The translations under genes and the position numbers were made by a program. DNA of 19,455 nucleotides from Eubacterium sp. (GTDB taxonomy: Bacteria; Bacillota; Clostridia; Lachnospirales; Lachnospiraceae): positions 1 to 19,455 of the forward strand of contig JAFSTZ010000271.1 in NCBI GenBank assembly GCA_017445525.1. The letters run 5' to 3'. The notes under the pieces were generated by a model. That model was not told the DNA's origin, did not search any database, and saw only the letters and a program-made list of their open reading frames with translations. Positions 1 to 9,004 of the stretch are shown here, piece after piece. The first letter of the stretch is position 1; the number at the start of each line of letters is the position of its first letter.

Positions 1-1389
1 CTTGCAGAGAAAAGCTCCGATGATGCGGTACACTCCATAAGCAGGTTCTACCTGAAGGAGTTGGGGGAACGCAGATCGCTGACCATAAGCAACAGGCTGA
101 AGGAGGCGGAGCAGGATATAGGCCGTATCTTCGGAAACTCCGGCAGAAAGTATTTTGTAAGCCAGGATGACCTTAGAGGTTTTCTCGGATCGATCAGGAA
201 TATATATGATTATGACAAGCTTGCCGTGGTGGATGAGAATGAATTGATGTACACCGAGCATTCTACTATCTCGGGAGTCAGCAGATATTCATTTTTGACA
301 GAGGAGATCACAAAGCCTGCCATCTATATGGCCAATCTGTATGGGTCGAGAAAGCAGCTGATACTTGTCGTTCCGCTGAAAGGGGTAAAGATAAGTACTG
401 TGCCGGTGCGGCTTACATTTATCCAGATAGACCTTGACAAGATCCTGGGTGAAATATCAGACGAAACTGAGGAAAACGAAACCTTCAGTGATGTATATTA
501 TAAAAATGGTCAGACGATGACAACAGCTGACGTTACCGGTGGTGAAAAGCCGGATAATATACTTGATATGTTGAAGCATGCGGAGTTTACCGATGACAGG
601 AGATACGAGGAGGTTGAGATAGATTTCAGGACCGGAAATACCGGCTTTATCTCATATAACATCGGCGATGCATCGAACTATACGTATTATACGTCTGTCG
701 ACGGAACCAACTGGATGTTTGCGGTTACTATACGCGAGAGTTCTATCAGCAGCAACATCGGAGAAATCAGGGATTCCATGCTGAGACGAGGTCGGCTTCA
801 GATAGTTGTACTGATCGTTGTTATGCTGATCTCATTTAGTTTATTTCTATGGTACTCATCGAGACTTCAGAAGCAGGAAAAGCACCATCTGCTGAAGATG
901 TCCCAGACGGATGCGATGACAGGAGTCTACAACCGCGGCGGCGGAGAGAAGGCTATCAGGTCTGCTCTGGAGGTAGGGGCAGAGGGAGTTTTCTTCCTGC
1001 TGGATGCGGATAAGTTCAAGTCCATCAACGATGATTACGGACATGATGTGGGGGATCAGGTCATCATATCCATAGCAAAAGCATTGGTTCACAGTTTTCG
1101 CGATGTTGATATAGTCATGCGACTGGGCGGAGACGAGTTTGCCGTGTATGCTCCGGGTATACTTGATAAGGATGCCGCAACCCGCGTTGTGAGGCGCTTC
1201 TTCGGCTCGATAGATGCCATAGACATACCTTCACTCGGAGACAGAAAGATATGTGTGAGTCTCGGAGCGGCCTTCTGGCGTGAAGGTAAGTCGATCGACT
1301 TCGATGAGTTGTATAAAAGGGCTGACCTGAGGCTCTACGACAGTAAACAGGTTGAAGGTAATATGGTTACGTTTTACGGAGAAGATTGA
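1..1389 (+). CDS. Membrane-bound diguanylate cyclase (sensor-TM-GGDEF), 5' end outside window
   Basis: The reading frame is open from base 1 (first residues LAEKSSDD), so the gene starts upstream and the TTG at 61 is not its start. At least 462 residues are present. The N-terminal about 270 residues look like the end of an extracytoplasmic Cache-like sensor. One membrane helix follows (IVVLIVVMLISFSLFLW, coded around 811-853), then a GGDEF domain. The domain has the DADKFKSINDDYGH metal/substrate region, an intact GGDEF active site at 1126-1140 within RLGGDEFAVY, and an RxxD inhibitory site (RDVD, 1099-1110) exactly five residues before it. By family knowledge it makes c-di-GMP from two GTP at the inner face of the membrane, with product feedback through RxxD. 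The ligand is unknown. It ends convergently with clpB. Confidence 0.93.
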   Translation, partial: LAEKSSDDAVHSISRFYLKELGERRSLTISNRLKEAEQDIGRIFGNSGRKYFVSQDDLRGFLGSIRNIYDYDKLAVVDENELMYTEHSTISGVSRYSFLTEEITKPAIYMANLYGSRKQLILVVPLKGVKISTVPVRLTFIQIDLDKILGEISDETEENETFSDVYYKNGQTMTTADVTGGEKPDNILDMLKHAEFTDDRRYEEVEIDFRTGNTGFISYNIGDASNYTYYTSVDGTNWMFAVTIRESSISSNIGEIRDSMLRRGRLQIVVLIVVMLISFSLFLWYSSRLQKQEKHHLLKMSQTDAMTGVYNRGGGEKAIRSALEVGAEGVFFLLDADKFKSINDDYGHDVGDQVIISIAKALVHSFRDVDIVMRLGGDEFAVYAPGILDKDAATRVVRRFFGSIDAIDIPSLGDRKICVSLGAAFWREGKSIDFDELYKRADLRLYDSKQVEGNMVTFYGED

Positions 1390-1412
1390 CTGTAAAGATT
1401 AGTTTTTATAAT

Positions 1413-1549
1413 AATAGAGCAGCTTCTGTATACCCTACGGACTCCGCTCGCGCCATTCGGGTACGCAGCGGCACTAAGCTCGAAAATACCTCGCTAAGTG
1501 CCGGCGTACGCCGACAGGTCCTCCGGGTATAGCAGAAGCCTGCTCTATT
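1413..1549. repeat. Long imperfect palindrome (137 bp) between convergent genes
   Basis: The outer arms AATAGAGCAG (1413-1422) and CTGCTCTATT (1540-1549) are exact complements. The stem continues inward as CTTCTGTATACCC against GGGTATAGCAGAAG with single-base bulges. It goes on to GTACGCAGCGGCACT (1461-1475) against AGTGCCGGCGTACGC, around a loop near 1482-1488. Lying between the ends of the cyclase gene and clpB, it could serve both as a bidirectional terminator. Neither side has a proper U-tract directly after the stem. A separate 4-bp stem followed by T9 (1561-1580) could help stop + strand transcripts. A dispersed palindromic element is an equally good reading. Confidence 0.75.
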
Positions 1550-1578
1550 TGATTAAATGCTGATCGAATCATTTTTTT

Positions 1579-4155
1579 TTATTTTATTACCAGTTCTCCG
1601 TTTAGATCCTCCAAAATAACGGTGTCACCCTCGTGTAAGTCGCCCGAAAGGATCTTCTTGGCGAGGAGGGTCTCTACGTGCTTCTGGAGATATCTCTTCA
1701 GCGGTCTTGCACCGAAGCCGGGATCGTAGGCTTCTTCCGCGATCAGATCCTTGGCGGACGGTGTCAGCTCCAGAGTGAGCTCTTTATCCTCTATGCGCTT
1801 ATTTATATCCTCTGTCTGCAGGTCTATGATATGTCTGATATCGTCTTTTGTAAGTGGTTTAAACATCACTGTCTCATCCAGTCTGTTGAGAAACTCCGGA
1901 CGGAAGTGCTGTCGCAAAAGTCCCTCCACTGCATCTACGGCCTGAGGTGATATCGAACCGTCCGGCAGGATGCCGTCGAGCAGATAGTCCGCGCCGATGT
2001 TTGATGTCATGATGAGTATGGTGTTTTTGAAGTCGACTGTACGTCCGTGTGAGTCGGTGATCCTGCCATCGTCAAGTATCTGCAGAAATACGTTGAATAC
2101 GTCCGGATGTGCCTTCTCTATCTCATCAAAAAGAACTACGGAGTATGGTTTTCTGCGAACTGCCTCAGTTAGCTGACCGCCTTCCTCGTAGCCGACATAT
2201 CCCGGAGGAGCTCCGATAAGTCTTGATACCGAAAACTCCGACATATATTCGCTCATATCGATACGCACCATAGCTCCCTCATCGTCAAAAAGACTTGCGG
2301 CGAGGCTTTTTGCAAGCTCGGTTTTGCCGACGCCTGTGGGTCCTAAGAAGAGAAATGATCCGATCGGTTTTTGAGGATCCTTGATGCCTGCTCTGGATCT
2401 TATGATGGCTTCGGTAACCTTGGTCACGCCCTCGTCCTGACCGATGACACGTTTGTGCAGCTCATCATCAAGATGCAGGATCTTGTTTCTCTCTCCTTCG
2501 GTGAGTTTGGCTACGGGGATGCCCGTCCAACGTGAGATGACCTCAGCTATCTCATCATCGGTCACCGCCTCGGATACCATGGCGTCTTCGCTCTGATTTA
2601 CGCTGTTTTCGGCGTCTTTCAACTGATCGGTCAGAGCCGGCAGCATACCGTACTGGAGTTTAGCAGCTTCCTCAAGGTCGTAGTGACTTCTGGCGACCTC
2701 TATACGGGAATTGACGTCCTCGATCTGAGCTTTTATCTCCTGTATGTGATCGAGACCGGACTTTTCTTTCTCCCAGCGAGCCATCTGTATATTGAAAGAA
2801 TCCCTGTCCTCGGCCAGCTCTTTCTGGAGTTCCTCGAGCCTTTCCCGGCTGAGGGAGTCCGTTTCTTTCTTCAGGGCTGCTTCCTCTATCTCGAGCTGCA
2901 TGATGTGACGACGCAGTTCATCGAGCTCCATGGGCATGGAGTCAAGCTCGGTCTTTATCATCGCGCAGGCTTCATCTACCAGGTCGATAGCCTTGTCCGG
3001 CAGGAATCTGTCCGAGATATATCTGTCTGACAGCACGGCAGCGGAAACCAGCGCACCATCTGTGATCCTTACTCCGTGGAATACTTCATATCGATCCTTC
3101 AAACCTCTCAGGATGGATATGGTATCCTCAACATCCGGCTCGTCTACGCGGACGGGCTGGAAACGTCTTTCCAGGGCTGCGTCTTTTTCTATATACTCTC
3201 TGTATTCATCGAGAGTTGTGGCGCCTATACAGTGAAGTTCGCCTCTGGCAAGCATGGGTTTTAACAGGTTTCCGGCATCCATGGCTCCGTCGGTTTTTCC
3301 TGCGCCGACTATGGTGTGGAGCTCGTCGATGAACAGGATGATCTGTCCGTCGCTCTCACGAACTTCATTCAGTACAGCTTTCAGTCTTTCCTCGAACTCG
3401 CCTCTGTACTTGGCACCGGCTATGAGTGCTCCCATATCGAGTGCGAATACTTTTTTGTCTTTCAGAGTCTGCGGAACATCGCCCCGGACGATTCTCTGAG
3501 CCAGCCCCTCGACAACGGCTGTTTTTCCGACACCGGGTTCACCGATGAGGACGGGATTATTTTTAGTCTTGCGGGAGAGGATCTGTATCATGTTTCTGAT
3601 CTCGGAGTCTCTGCCGATCACGGGGTCGAGCTTTTGTTGCCCGGCGCGTTCCACCAGATCGTAACCGTATTTTTCCAGACTGTCGTAGACCGCCTCCGGA
3701 GTGTCGCTGGTTATCTTCTGATTGCCTCTGACCTCTGCAAGGGCGGCTAAAAATCTCTCCCTGTCTATCCTGAAGTCGGCAAAAAGCTGCTTTATCTCTT
3801 TGGTCGGTCGCTTGATCATGCATAGAAATAAATGCTCCGCGGAGACGTATTCATCTCCCATGGATCTTGCCTCATCCTCTGCGTATATCAGCACTTTATT
3901 CAGGGCGTCGCTCATATAGATCTGTCCGCCTTCGACCTTCGGCCTTTTTTCGATCAGACCCTCTACCTGTGCGGTAAATACTTTTGGATCGATCTCCATC
4001 TTCTCGATAAGCCGTGATATCAGGCTGTCATCGGTGGTGAGCATGCTGTACAGAAGATGCTCCTCTACCAGCTCCTGATTGCCGAAGTCATAGGCGATCT
4101 TTTCGATGCCGTTTATGATCTCGATGCTCTTTTGGGTAAACTTTGATACATTCAT
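1579..4155 (-). CDS. clpB: ATP-dependent disaggregase ClpB
   Basis: 858 residues, the normal ClpB length. Order: Clp N-domain repeats (about 1-145), AAA+ domain 1 with Walker A GEPGVGKT (205-212) and Walker B FIDELHT (D277/E278), the ClpB coiled-coil middle domain (about 410-525), and AAA+ domain 2 with Walker A GPTGVGKT (605-612) and Walker [11 protein letters not shown] (D677/E678). A ClpB C-terminal domain closes the protein. No ClpP-binding IGF/IGL loop was noticed and the middle domain is full length, so this is ClpB rather than ClpC/ClpA. Hexamers thread aggregated proteins through a central pore, working with DnaK. The ATG at 4155 has a strong site, AAAGGAGGG, 7 nt upstream. Expression should be heat-induced through the HrcA/CIRCE site just upstream. 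Confidence 0.98.
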   Translation of the reverse strand: MNVSKFTQKSIEIINGIEKIAYDFGNQELVEEHLLYSMLTTDDSLISRLIEKMEIDPKVFTAQVEGLIEKRPKVEGGQIYMSDALNKVLIYAEDEARSMGDEYVSAEHLFLCMIKRPTKEIKQLFADFRIDRERFLAALAEVRGNQKITSDTPEAVYDSLEKYGYDLVERAGQQKLDPVIGRDSEIRNMIQILSRKTKNNPVLIGEPGVGKTAVVEGLAQRIVRGDVPQTLKDKKVFALDMGALIAGAKYRGEFEERLKAVLNEVRESDGQIILFIDELHTIVGAGKTDGAMDAGNLLKPMLARGELHCIGATTLDEYREYIEKDAALERRFQPVRVDEPDVEDTISILRGLKDRYEVFHGVRITDGALVSAAVLSDRYISDRFLPDKAIDLVDEACAMIKTELDSMPMELDELRRHIMQLEIEEAALKKETDSLSRERLEELQKELAEDRDSFNIQMARWEKEKSGLDHIQEIKAQIEDVNSRIEVARSHYDLEEAAKLQYGMLPALTDQLKDAENSVNQSEDAMVSEAVTDDEIAEVISRWTGIPVAKLTEGERNKILHLDDELHKRVIGQDEGVTKVTEAIIRSRAGIKDPQKPIGSFLFLGPTGVGKTELAKSLAASLFDDEGAMVRIDMSEYMSEFSVSRLIGAPPGYVGYEEGGQLTEAVRRKPYSVVLFDEIEKAHPDVFNVFLQILDDGRITDSHGRTVDFKNTILIMTSNIGADYLLDGILPDGSISPQAVDAVEGLLRQHFRPEFLNRLDETVMFKPLTKDDIRHIIDLQTEDINKRIEDKELTLELTPSAKDLIAEEAYDPGFGARPLKRYLQKHVETLLAKKILSGDLHEGDTVILEDLNGELVIK

Positions 4156-4187
4156 GGCGAATCCCTCCTTTCTTTGTGTGCGTTTAT

Positions 4188-4216
4188 ATCATAACACAAA
4201 AATTAGCACTCGTCAA
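4188..4216 (-). promoter_or_regulatory. Sigma-A-type promoter of clpB, embedded in CIRCE
   Basis: Read on the - strand, the -35 is TTGACG (4216-4211), then a 17-bp spacer, then the -10 TATGAT (4193-4188). The -35 lies mostly in the CIRCE spacer and the right CIRCE half-site fills part of the -35/-10 spacer. Transcription would start near 4181, giving a leader of about 25 nt that carries AAAGGAGGG at 4171-4163. Confidence 0.85.
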
Positions 4217-4229
4217 GATAGAGTGCTAA
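4203..4229. promoter_or_regulatory. CIRCE operator (HrcA binding site)
   Basis: This is a perfect inverted repeat, TTAGCACTC-N9-GAGTGCTAA, identical to the CIRCE consensus. HrcA binds such sites and represses heat-shock genes at normal temperature. It sits 47 bp upstream of the clpB start codon. The clpB -35 hexamer lies across its spacer, so bound HrcA would block RNA polymerase directly. No CtsR-type direct heptad repeat was seen nearby. Confidence 0.97.
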
Positions 4230-4272
4230 TAATTCCCCAAAAAGTTACTATTCATGCCGGATAAACGTGCAT

Positions 4273-4305
4273 ACCTGTGATGAATGCTTTCATTCAATCG
4301 CAGGT
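4273..4305. repeat. Imperfect hairpin in the clpB/VanW divergent spacer
   Basis: ACCTGTGATGAATG (left arm, from 4273) faces CATTCAATCGCAGGT (right arm, to 4305) with one bulge and two mismatches. It lies upstream of both promoters of the divergent pair, about 25 bp before the VanW-gene -35. It could be a regulator site or a DNA cruciform. No U-tract follows, so a terminator is unlikely. Confidence 0.5.
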
Positions 4306-4329
4306 GTGTCCGTTAATAGCAACTAACTC

Positions 4330-4358
4330 TTGCTTTTTTCCTCAAACTAGTGTATAGT
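4330..4358 (+). promoter_or_regulatory. Promoter of the VanW-family gene, giving a nearly leaderless transcript
   Basis: TTGCTT (4330-4335), a 17-bp spacer and TATAGT (4353-4358) form a good sigma-A-type promoter. The ATG of the gene begins only 8 nt after the -10 ends. The expected start of transcription (about 4364-4367) therefore coincides with the start codon, leaving no room for a ribosome binding site. Confidence 0.7.
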
Positions 4359-4366
4359 AAAGTATT

Positions 4367-5713
4367 ATGGAAAAGGAAAAAACAAACAGATCGGCGGCAT
4401 TGGTTCTTATCCTTATAACCGTTATGGTTGTTATTGTTGCGCTCTTTTTGGTGGTGTCTACCAGACATGAACAGGAAGCTGAGGCTGAGCGCGAGGCAAC
4501 AGAGGAGAGAGTTGATGCACATCGCAACACGGCTTTTTCAAATAAATGGCTTTTGGACGAGGAACTCACCGACAGGGATGCTAACTACATCGAGTCGGCT
4601 CTGTTGAGTATCCGCAAGACTTATGAGGACAGGATCTGCAATGTCCATATAAATAAGTCAAAAAGCACGTATACGATGGAAAAGCTCGGTGAAAACATAT
4701 ACTTTATCTGTACTGAGGGGACAACGGAAACCGCATATCCCAAGGGAAGAGAGGGGGCACTTGCGAGGCATATAGTGTCACTGGACAAGGATCTTCCCAT
4801 AGAGGAGCAGGATGATATAATTCTGGGGAAACGCCAGACCGTGAAAGCGGTTATCGGGATAAAGTGTGAGGCGGATCAAAACACTTTGACTGAGCTTGCG
4901 AAAAAACTGTCTTCTAAGTATGATAAAGCTCCCGTAAATGCCACGATAGATGCCGATATGCACATCACACGTGAAAAGAACGGAAGAGTACTTGATACAA
5001 GTACTATCATAAAGGATATGACTTCCTATCTTGATTCTCTAGAGAAGACAGACTTTTTTGGAAGTTATCATACAACAGAAGTGGAAGCGGCTGTACAGGC
5101 TTCTTATCTGAAATTGATAGATACGCCTGTGAGCAGATATGTCACGAGCCTGATACCTACCAGCATAAGAGGTAAGAATATTGCACTTGCCGCATCACGT
5201 ATTGACGGTAAGGTGCTGAAGCCCGATGAACAGATGTCATTTCTTGAAGCTCTGTATGATGATTCAGACGGTAAGTCCTACGGAAAAGCCGGAGGATTTC
5301 TGAATAACAGAGTAGTTCAGGTGGAGGGTGGAGGAATATGTCAGGTTTCCACGACAGCTTATGATGCGTTTCTCAAGGCGGGTATCATCCCTGTTGAGAG
5401 ATATCCGCATATGTGCAAGGTGAGCTATGCTCCCGGAGGGTTTGATGCTGCCCTGGCCGTGGGCACCAAGGATCTGGTGGTAAAAAACACGCTTGAATAT
5501 CCCCTCATGATACGAGCCAAGGTAAAGGGTGATAAGCTCGGAGTGTGGATATATTCGTATAGCAAAGCCACCAAGGGACTTACTTATAAGCCGAGATCAA
5601 AGACCATAAAGTCCGGGGTTGAATATGAGATGTACCTGGATGTATATAAAGGGTCTGAGCTTCAGGAGAGCAAACTGATCTCAAACGATACTTATAAAAA
5701 GCTAAAGGGTTGA
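4367..5713 (+). CDS. Membrane-anchored VanW-family protein
   Basis: 448 residues. A short charged N-terminus is followed by one membrane helix (about 10-30, ALVLILITVMVVIVALFLVV), then a coiled acidic stretch. A middle region (about 100-250) resembles the putative peptidoglycan-binding domain often paired with VanW. The VanW domain follows (about 256-385) with its hallmark GGGICQVSTTAYDA around C325, then YPHMCKVSYAPGGFDAA and the DLVVKNTLEYPL segment. The protein should sit outside the membrane facing the cell wall. VanW is found in some vancomycin-resistance clusters, but its biochemical role is unknown, and no vanA/H/X genes are present here, so resistance should not be inferred. The start is set by the helix; there is no Shine-Dalgarno. 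It lies 49 bp before sufC and might be co-transcribed with it. Confidence 0.9.
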   Translation: MEKEKTNRSAALVLILITVMVVIVALFLVVSTRHEQEAEAEREATEERVDAHRNTAFSNKWLLDEELTDRDANYIESALLSIRKTYEDRICNVHINKSKSTYTMEKLGENIYFICTEGTTETAYPKGREGALARHIVSLDKDLPIEEQDDIILGKRQTVKAVIGIKCEADQNTLTELAKKLSSKYDKAPVNATIDADMHITREKNGRVLDTSTIIKDMTSYLDSLEKTDFFGSYHTTEVEAAVQASYLKLIDTPVSRYVTSLIPTSIRGKNIALAASRIDGKVLKPDEQMSFLEALYDDSDGKSYGKAGGFLNNRVVQVEGGGICQVSTTAYDAFLKAGIIPVERYPHMCKVSYAPGGFDAALAVGTKDLVVKNTLEYPLMIRAKVKGDKLGVWIYSYSKATKGLTYKPRSKTIKSGVEYEMYLDVYKGSELQESKLISNDTYKKLKG

Positions 5714-5762
5714 CTATATATAAAATAAAGGTTGACAAAAAATAATTTGAAAGGCGGGAAAA

Positions 5763-6527
5763 ATGTCAGAGAATATTTTAGAGGTTAAAGATTTATCAGT
5801 GGCTATAAATGCCGGAGGAACGGCAGATGAGGAGTTGACCATACTGCACGACATATCTTTGTCCATGAAAGCCGGGGAGACTCATGTACTTATGGGTCCG
5901 AACGGAGCGGGAAAGTCAACTCTCGGATACACGCTTATGGGCAATGAAAAATACACAGTCACAGGCGGTCAGGTGACCTTTGAGGGACAGGATCTGCTCG
6001 AGATGAATGTACATGAGAGGGCGAGAGCGGGACTGTTTCTATCCTTCCAGAACCCACTTGAGGTGCCGGGAGTGACGGTGTCGAACTTTATCAGGAGCGC
6101 CAGGGAGCAGAGGACTGATGAGCGCATAAAGCTTTGGGATTTTCGTAAGGAACTCAAGGAGAAGATGGCGCTTCTTTCCATGGACGAGTCCTATATTGAC
6201 AGGGATCTGAATGTGGGATTCTCCGGTGGGGAGAAGAAAAAGTCGGAGATACTTCAGCTGTTGATGCTCAAACCCAAGCTTGCCATACTGGATGAGACCG
6301 ATTCGGGGCTTGATGTGGATGCGGTTAGGACGGTATCAAAGGGCGTAGAGGCTTATCAGAAGGAACTTGACGGTGCGCTGCTCATCATCACTCACTCTAC
6401 CAGGATACTTGAGTCACTTCATGTAGATCATACACATATCCTGGTTGACGGAAGGATCGTCGCACAGGGAGATGCTTCGTTGGTTGATGAGATAAATGAG
6501 AATGGATTTGAGAAATATATGAGGTAA
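5763..6527 (+). CDS. sufC: Fe-S cluster assembly ATPase SufC
   Basis: 254 residues, typical for SufC. ABC-type ATPase with Walker A GPNGAGKS (45-52), Q-loop region SFQNPLEVPGV, a SufC-type signature FSGGEKKKSE (153-162), Walker B LAILDETDSGLD (D177/E178) and a switch His in IITHSTRI. It is cytosolic, binds SufB and SufD, and its ATP cycle reshapes the scaffold during cluster building. The GGEKKK signature and paired SufB/SufD genes separate it from transporter ATPases. The ATG has AAAGGCGGG upstream. No convincing promoter is seen in the 49-bp gap: TTGACA occurs at 5732 but without a spaced -10. It heads sufC-sufB-sufD-sufS and the next gene begins after 2 nt. Confidence 0.97.
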   Translation: MSENILEVKDLSVAINAGGTADEELTILHDISLSMKAGETHVLMGPNGAGKSTLGYTLMGNEKYTVTGGQVTFEGQDLLEMNVHERARAGLFLSFQNPLEVPGVTVSNFIRSAREQRTDERIKLWDFRKELKEKMALLSMDESYIDRDLNVGFSGGEKKKSEILQLLMLKPKLAILDETDSGLDVDAVRTVSKGVEAYQKELDGALLIITHSTRILESLHVDHTHILVDGRIVAQGDASLVDEINENGFEKYMR

Positions 6528-6529
6528 AG

Positions 6530-7945
6530 ATGGAACAGAAAACATACGTAGAAGACATAAATCGTAGTATTTATGATTTTAAAAATGAAGAATCTGATGA
6601 AAACACAGTCAGATTTGATGAGGGACTTACCCCCGAGATAGTCGAAAAGATATCCGAGGAAAAGGGTGATCCCGAGTGGATGCGTGAGTTTCGCCTGGAA
6701 TCACTCAAGATTTACAATCAGATCGATGTACCGGAGTGGGGACCGCCTATCGACGGTCTGAACATGGATAACATCGCAACCTATGTAAAGCCAAAGACCA
6801 AGATGCATGCTGAGTGGGATGAGGTGCCCGATGAGATAAAGGATACCTTTGAGCGTCTGGGTATACCACAGGCTGAGAGAGAAAGCCTGGCCGGAGTAGG
6901 TGCTCAGTATGATTCGGAGTTGGTGTATCACAACGTCAAGGACGAGGTGGCAGCCCTGGGCGTGGTATATACCGATCTTGAGAGCGCCATGCATACCAAG
7001 GAGCATGCAGAGAGGATAAGATCGCACTTTATGAAGCTTGTTCCGCCTACCGATCACAAGTTTGCGGCGCTTCACGGGGCTGTATGGTCAGGCGGGTCTT
7101 ATGTATATGTGCCGCCGGGGGTCAGTGTGGAGATACCCCTGCAGTCGTACTTCAGACTGAACGCTCCGGGAGCCGGTCAGTTTGAGCATACTCTGATCAT
7201 AGTGGATGAGGGGGCGGATCTGCACTTTATCGAAGGCTGTTCGGCACCGAAGTACAATATCGCAAACCTGCATGCGGGTTGTGTGGAGCTTTATGTGGGA
7301 AAGAAAGCAAAACTCAGATACTCAACCATCGAGAACTGGTCCAAAAACATGTACAATCTGAACACCAAGAGAGCTACAGTCGAGGAAGACGGTGTGATGG
7401 AGTGGGTTTCCGGATCGTTTGGTTCGCATGTTTCGTATCTGTATCCCATGACGATATTAAAGGGTGACAATTCCCGCATGGAGTTTACCGGTATCACTTT
7501 CGCCGGCAAGGGACAGAACCTTGATACGGGTATGAAGGTGGTGCATACGGGAAAAGGCACCGCTTCAGCAGTAAACACGAAATCCATATCAAAGGACGGA
7601 GGAATATCCACCTTCCGTTCTGCGGTTGTTATAGGCAAAAATGCAAACAAGGCAAAATCTACGGTTTCCTGCGCTTCGCTCATGCTTGACCGTATCTCCA
7701 GGTCTGATACGGTGCCGGCTATCGAGGTTCGAAACGATGACTCTGATGTCGGCCATGAGGCTAGGATCGGAAAGATCTCCGATGATGCGATCTTTTATCT
7801 GATGTCAAGGGGTGTCAACGAAGAGGATGCGAGATCTATGATAGTCAGCGGCTTTGCCGATACCGTATCCAAGGAACTGCCTCTTGAGTATGCGCTGGAG
7901 ATGAACAATCTTATCAGGCTCGAGATGAAAGGTAGTATCGGTTGA
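6530..7945 (+). CDS. sufB: Fe-S cluster scaffold protein SufB
   Basis: 471 residues, the usual length. The core shows the SufB pattern of a right-handed beta-helix (from about GAVWSGGSYVYVPPGVSVEIPL) and C-terminal helices ending LEMKGSIG. Key residues seen are C381 in VSCASLMLD, at the position of the scaffold cysteine, and H409-E410 in VGHEARIGK, the conserved HEA motif at the SufB/SufD interface. With SufD and two SufC it forms SufBC2D, on which sulfur and iron are assembled. It starts 2 nt after sufC stops, so translation is probably coupled. A structured 116-bp spacer follows before sufD. Confidence 0.97.
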   Translation: MEQKTYVEDINRSIYDFKNEESDENTVRFDEGLTPEIVEKISEEKGDPEWMREFRLESLKIYNQIDVPEWGPPIDGLNMDNIATYVKPKTKMHAEWDEVPDEIKDTFERLGIPQAERESLAGVGAQYDSELVYHNVKDEVAALGVVYTDLESAMHTKEHAERIRSHFMKLVPPTDHKFAALHGAVWSGGSYVYVPPGVSVEIPLQSYFRLNAPGAGQFEHTLIIVDEGADLHFIEGCSAPKYNIANLHAGCVELYVGKKAKLRYSTIENWSKNMYNLNTKRATVEEDGVMEWVSGSFGSHVSYLYPMTILKGDNSRMEFTGITFAGKGQNLDTGMKVVHTGKGTASAVNTKSISKDGGISTFRSAVVIGKNANKAKSTVSCASLMLDRISRSDTVPAIEVRNDDSDVGHEARIGKISDDAIFYLMSRGVNEEDARSMIVSGFADTVSKELPLEYALEMNNLIRLEMKGSIG

Positions 7946-7972
7946 TCATACGATAAGTTCTGAAGTATTGAG

Positions 7973-8035
7973 ATATGGCTGGTTATCGACGGAACCGTGC
8001 CGATATGGCCGAAAGACGGATAAACCATGCCGATA
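7973..8035 (+). repeat. Spacer with three mutually complementary arms between sufB and sufD
   Basis: Arm A, ATATGGCTGGTT (7973-7984), can pair with arm B, AACCGTGCCGATAT (7993-8006). It can also pair with arm C, AACCATGCCGATA (8023-8035). B and C are near-identical direct copies 30 nt apart, so A:B and A:C stems exclude each other in RNA. The stems have small bulges. sufC and sufB are separated by only 2 nt, so a 116-bp spacer here is notable. The sufD ribosome site GAGAGG (8046-8051) lies just beyond arm C. Confidence 0.45.
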
Positions 8036-8061
8036 CATGTTATATGAGAGGATGCATATAG

Positions 8062-8979
8062 ATGAAAACTATAAATCAGATGCCGGTTAAAACATGGAAC
8101 TGGCTCAAGATGAATGAAGTTTCACTGGATGAACCCGGTGAGATCGGCAGCATCGATCCGATAGTTGTGCAAGCGACTGAAGAAGGACAGGTGAGTGATC
8201 TTCCGTTTGTTTTTGAGGACGGAATAAACACCGGTGGCAAGATAGAGATATCGGTGGATGCTGATATAAATCATATCGCTGTTATGGATTTTAAGAATGA
8301 TGGAAGTGGATTTGCTTCCGTAGATACTCAGATAAAGCTTGCAAAGAAGTCACGGCTGACCCTGGTTCAGGTTCACCGGCTGGGAGAAAAGTTCAGGTTT
8401 GCCGGAAGGATAGATGCCGATGTGGACGAGAAGGCTGATTTCAGACTGATACAGGTGTTTATCAGAGGACATGAGATATACACAGATGTCCAGACTGATC
8501 TGAAGGCGAGAAAGAGTGCGCTCCATATAGATACCGGGTATCTGACAACTGCTGATGATATACTGGATATCAACTATAATGCCAAGCATACAGGCGCACT
8601 TAGTATGTCTGACATCTTGGTAAACGGTGCTATGACCGGGAACTCTGAAAAGAGATTCAGAGGAACTATCGACTTTAGGCACGGAGCTGAGGGAGCCACC
8701 GGAAACGAGCTTGAAAATGTACTCCTTATGGATCCGGATGTGGTGAACAAGACTATCCCCATCATCCTTTGCGAGGAGGAGGATGTTGAGGGAAATCACG
8801 GTGCGACCATCGGCCGGCTGAATGATGAATCCATGTATTATATGATGTCCCGCGGCATGGATGAGGCATCCATCCGTGAGATGATGAAGACTGCTTACAT
8901 TAGCGCAGCGCTTCGTCTGGCGCCGGAAGAAGCGTCACATATTGTTGAACGAATAATCAACGAAGAGTCCTTGAAGTAA
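8062..8979 (+). CDS. sufD: Fe-S cluster assembly protein SufD
   Basis: 305 residues, a short SufD typical of Clostridia. It is a SufB/SufD-family beta-helix protein. The C-terminal block has NHGATIGRLNDESMYYMMSR with H246 at the conserved interface histidine, followed by the helical tail RLAPEEASHIVERII. It lacks the scaffold cysteine seen in SufB, as expected for SufD. It pairs with SufB in SufBC2D. GAGAGG lies 10 nt before the ATG; an out-of-frame ATG at 8052 is not used. A long palindrome separates it from sufS. Confidence 0.94.
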   Translation: MKTINQMPVKTWNWLKMNEVSLDEPGEIGSIDPIVVQATEEGQVSDLPFVFEDGINTGGKIEISVDADINHIAVMDFKNDGSGFASVDTQIKLAKKSRLTLVQVHRLGEKFRFAGRIDADVDEKADFRLIQVFIRGHEIYTDVQTDLKARKSALHIDTGYLTTADDILDINYNAKHTGALSMSDILVNGAMTGNSEKRFRGTIDFRHGAEGATGNELENVLLMDPDVVNKTIPIILCEEEDVEGNHGATIGRLNDESMYYMMSRGMDEASIREMMKTAYISAALRLAPEEASHIVERIINEESLK

Positions 8980-9004
8980 AAATAATGAAACTGTAGTATA
9001 AGCA

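Noticed and set aside
1561..1590. Strong intrinsic terminator before the clpB 3' end on the + strand
   Set aside because: T9 is present but the stem is only 4 bp (TGAT-CGA-ATCA), too weak to list as a terminator on its own.
1678..4017. Several open frames on the + strand across clpB
   Set aside because: They are shadows of the clpB coding sequence with no ribosome sites or recognisable domains.
4367..5713. Vancomycin-resistance cluster signalled by VanW
   Set aside because: VanW-family genes are common in Clostridia, and no ligase, dehydrogenase or dipeptidase genes of a van cluster are present.
5732..5737. TTGACA before sufC as a promoter -35
   Set aside because: No -10 hexamer lies 16-18 bp downstream; that region is the ribosome site and start codon.
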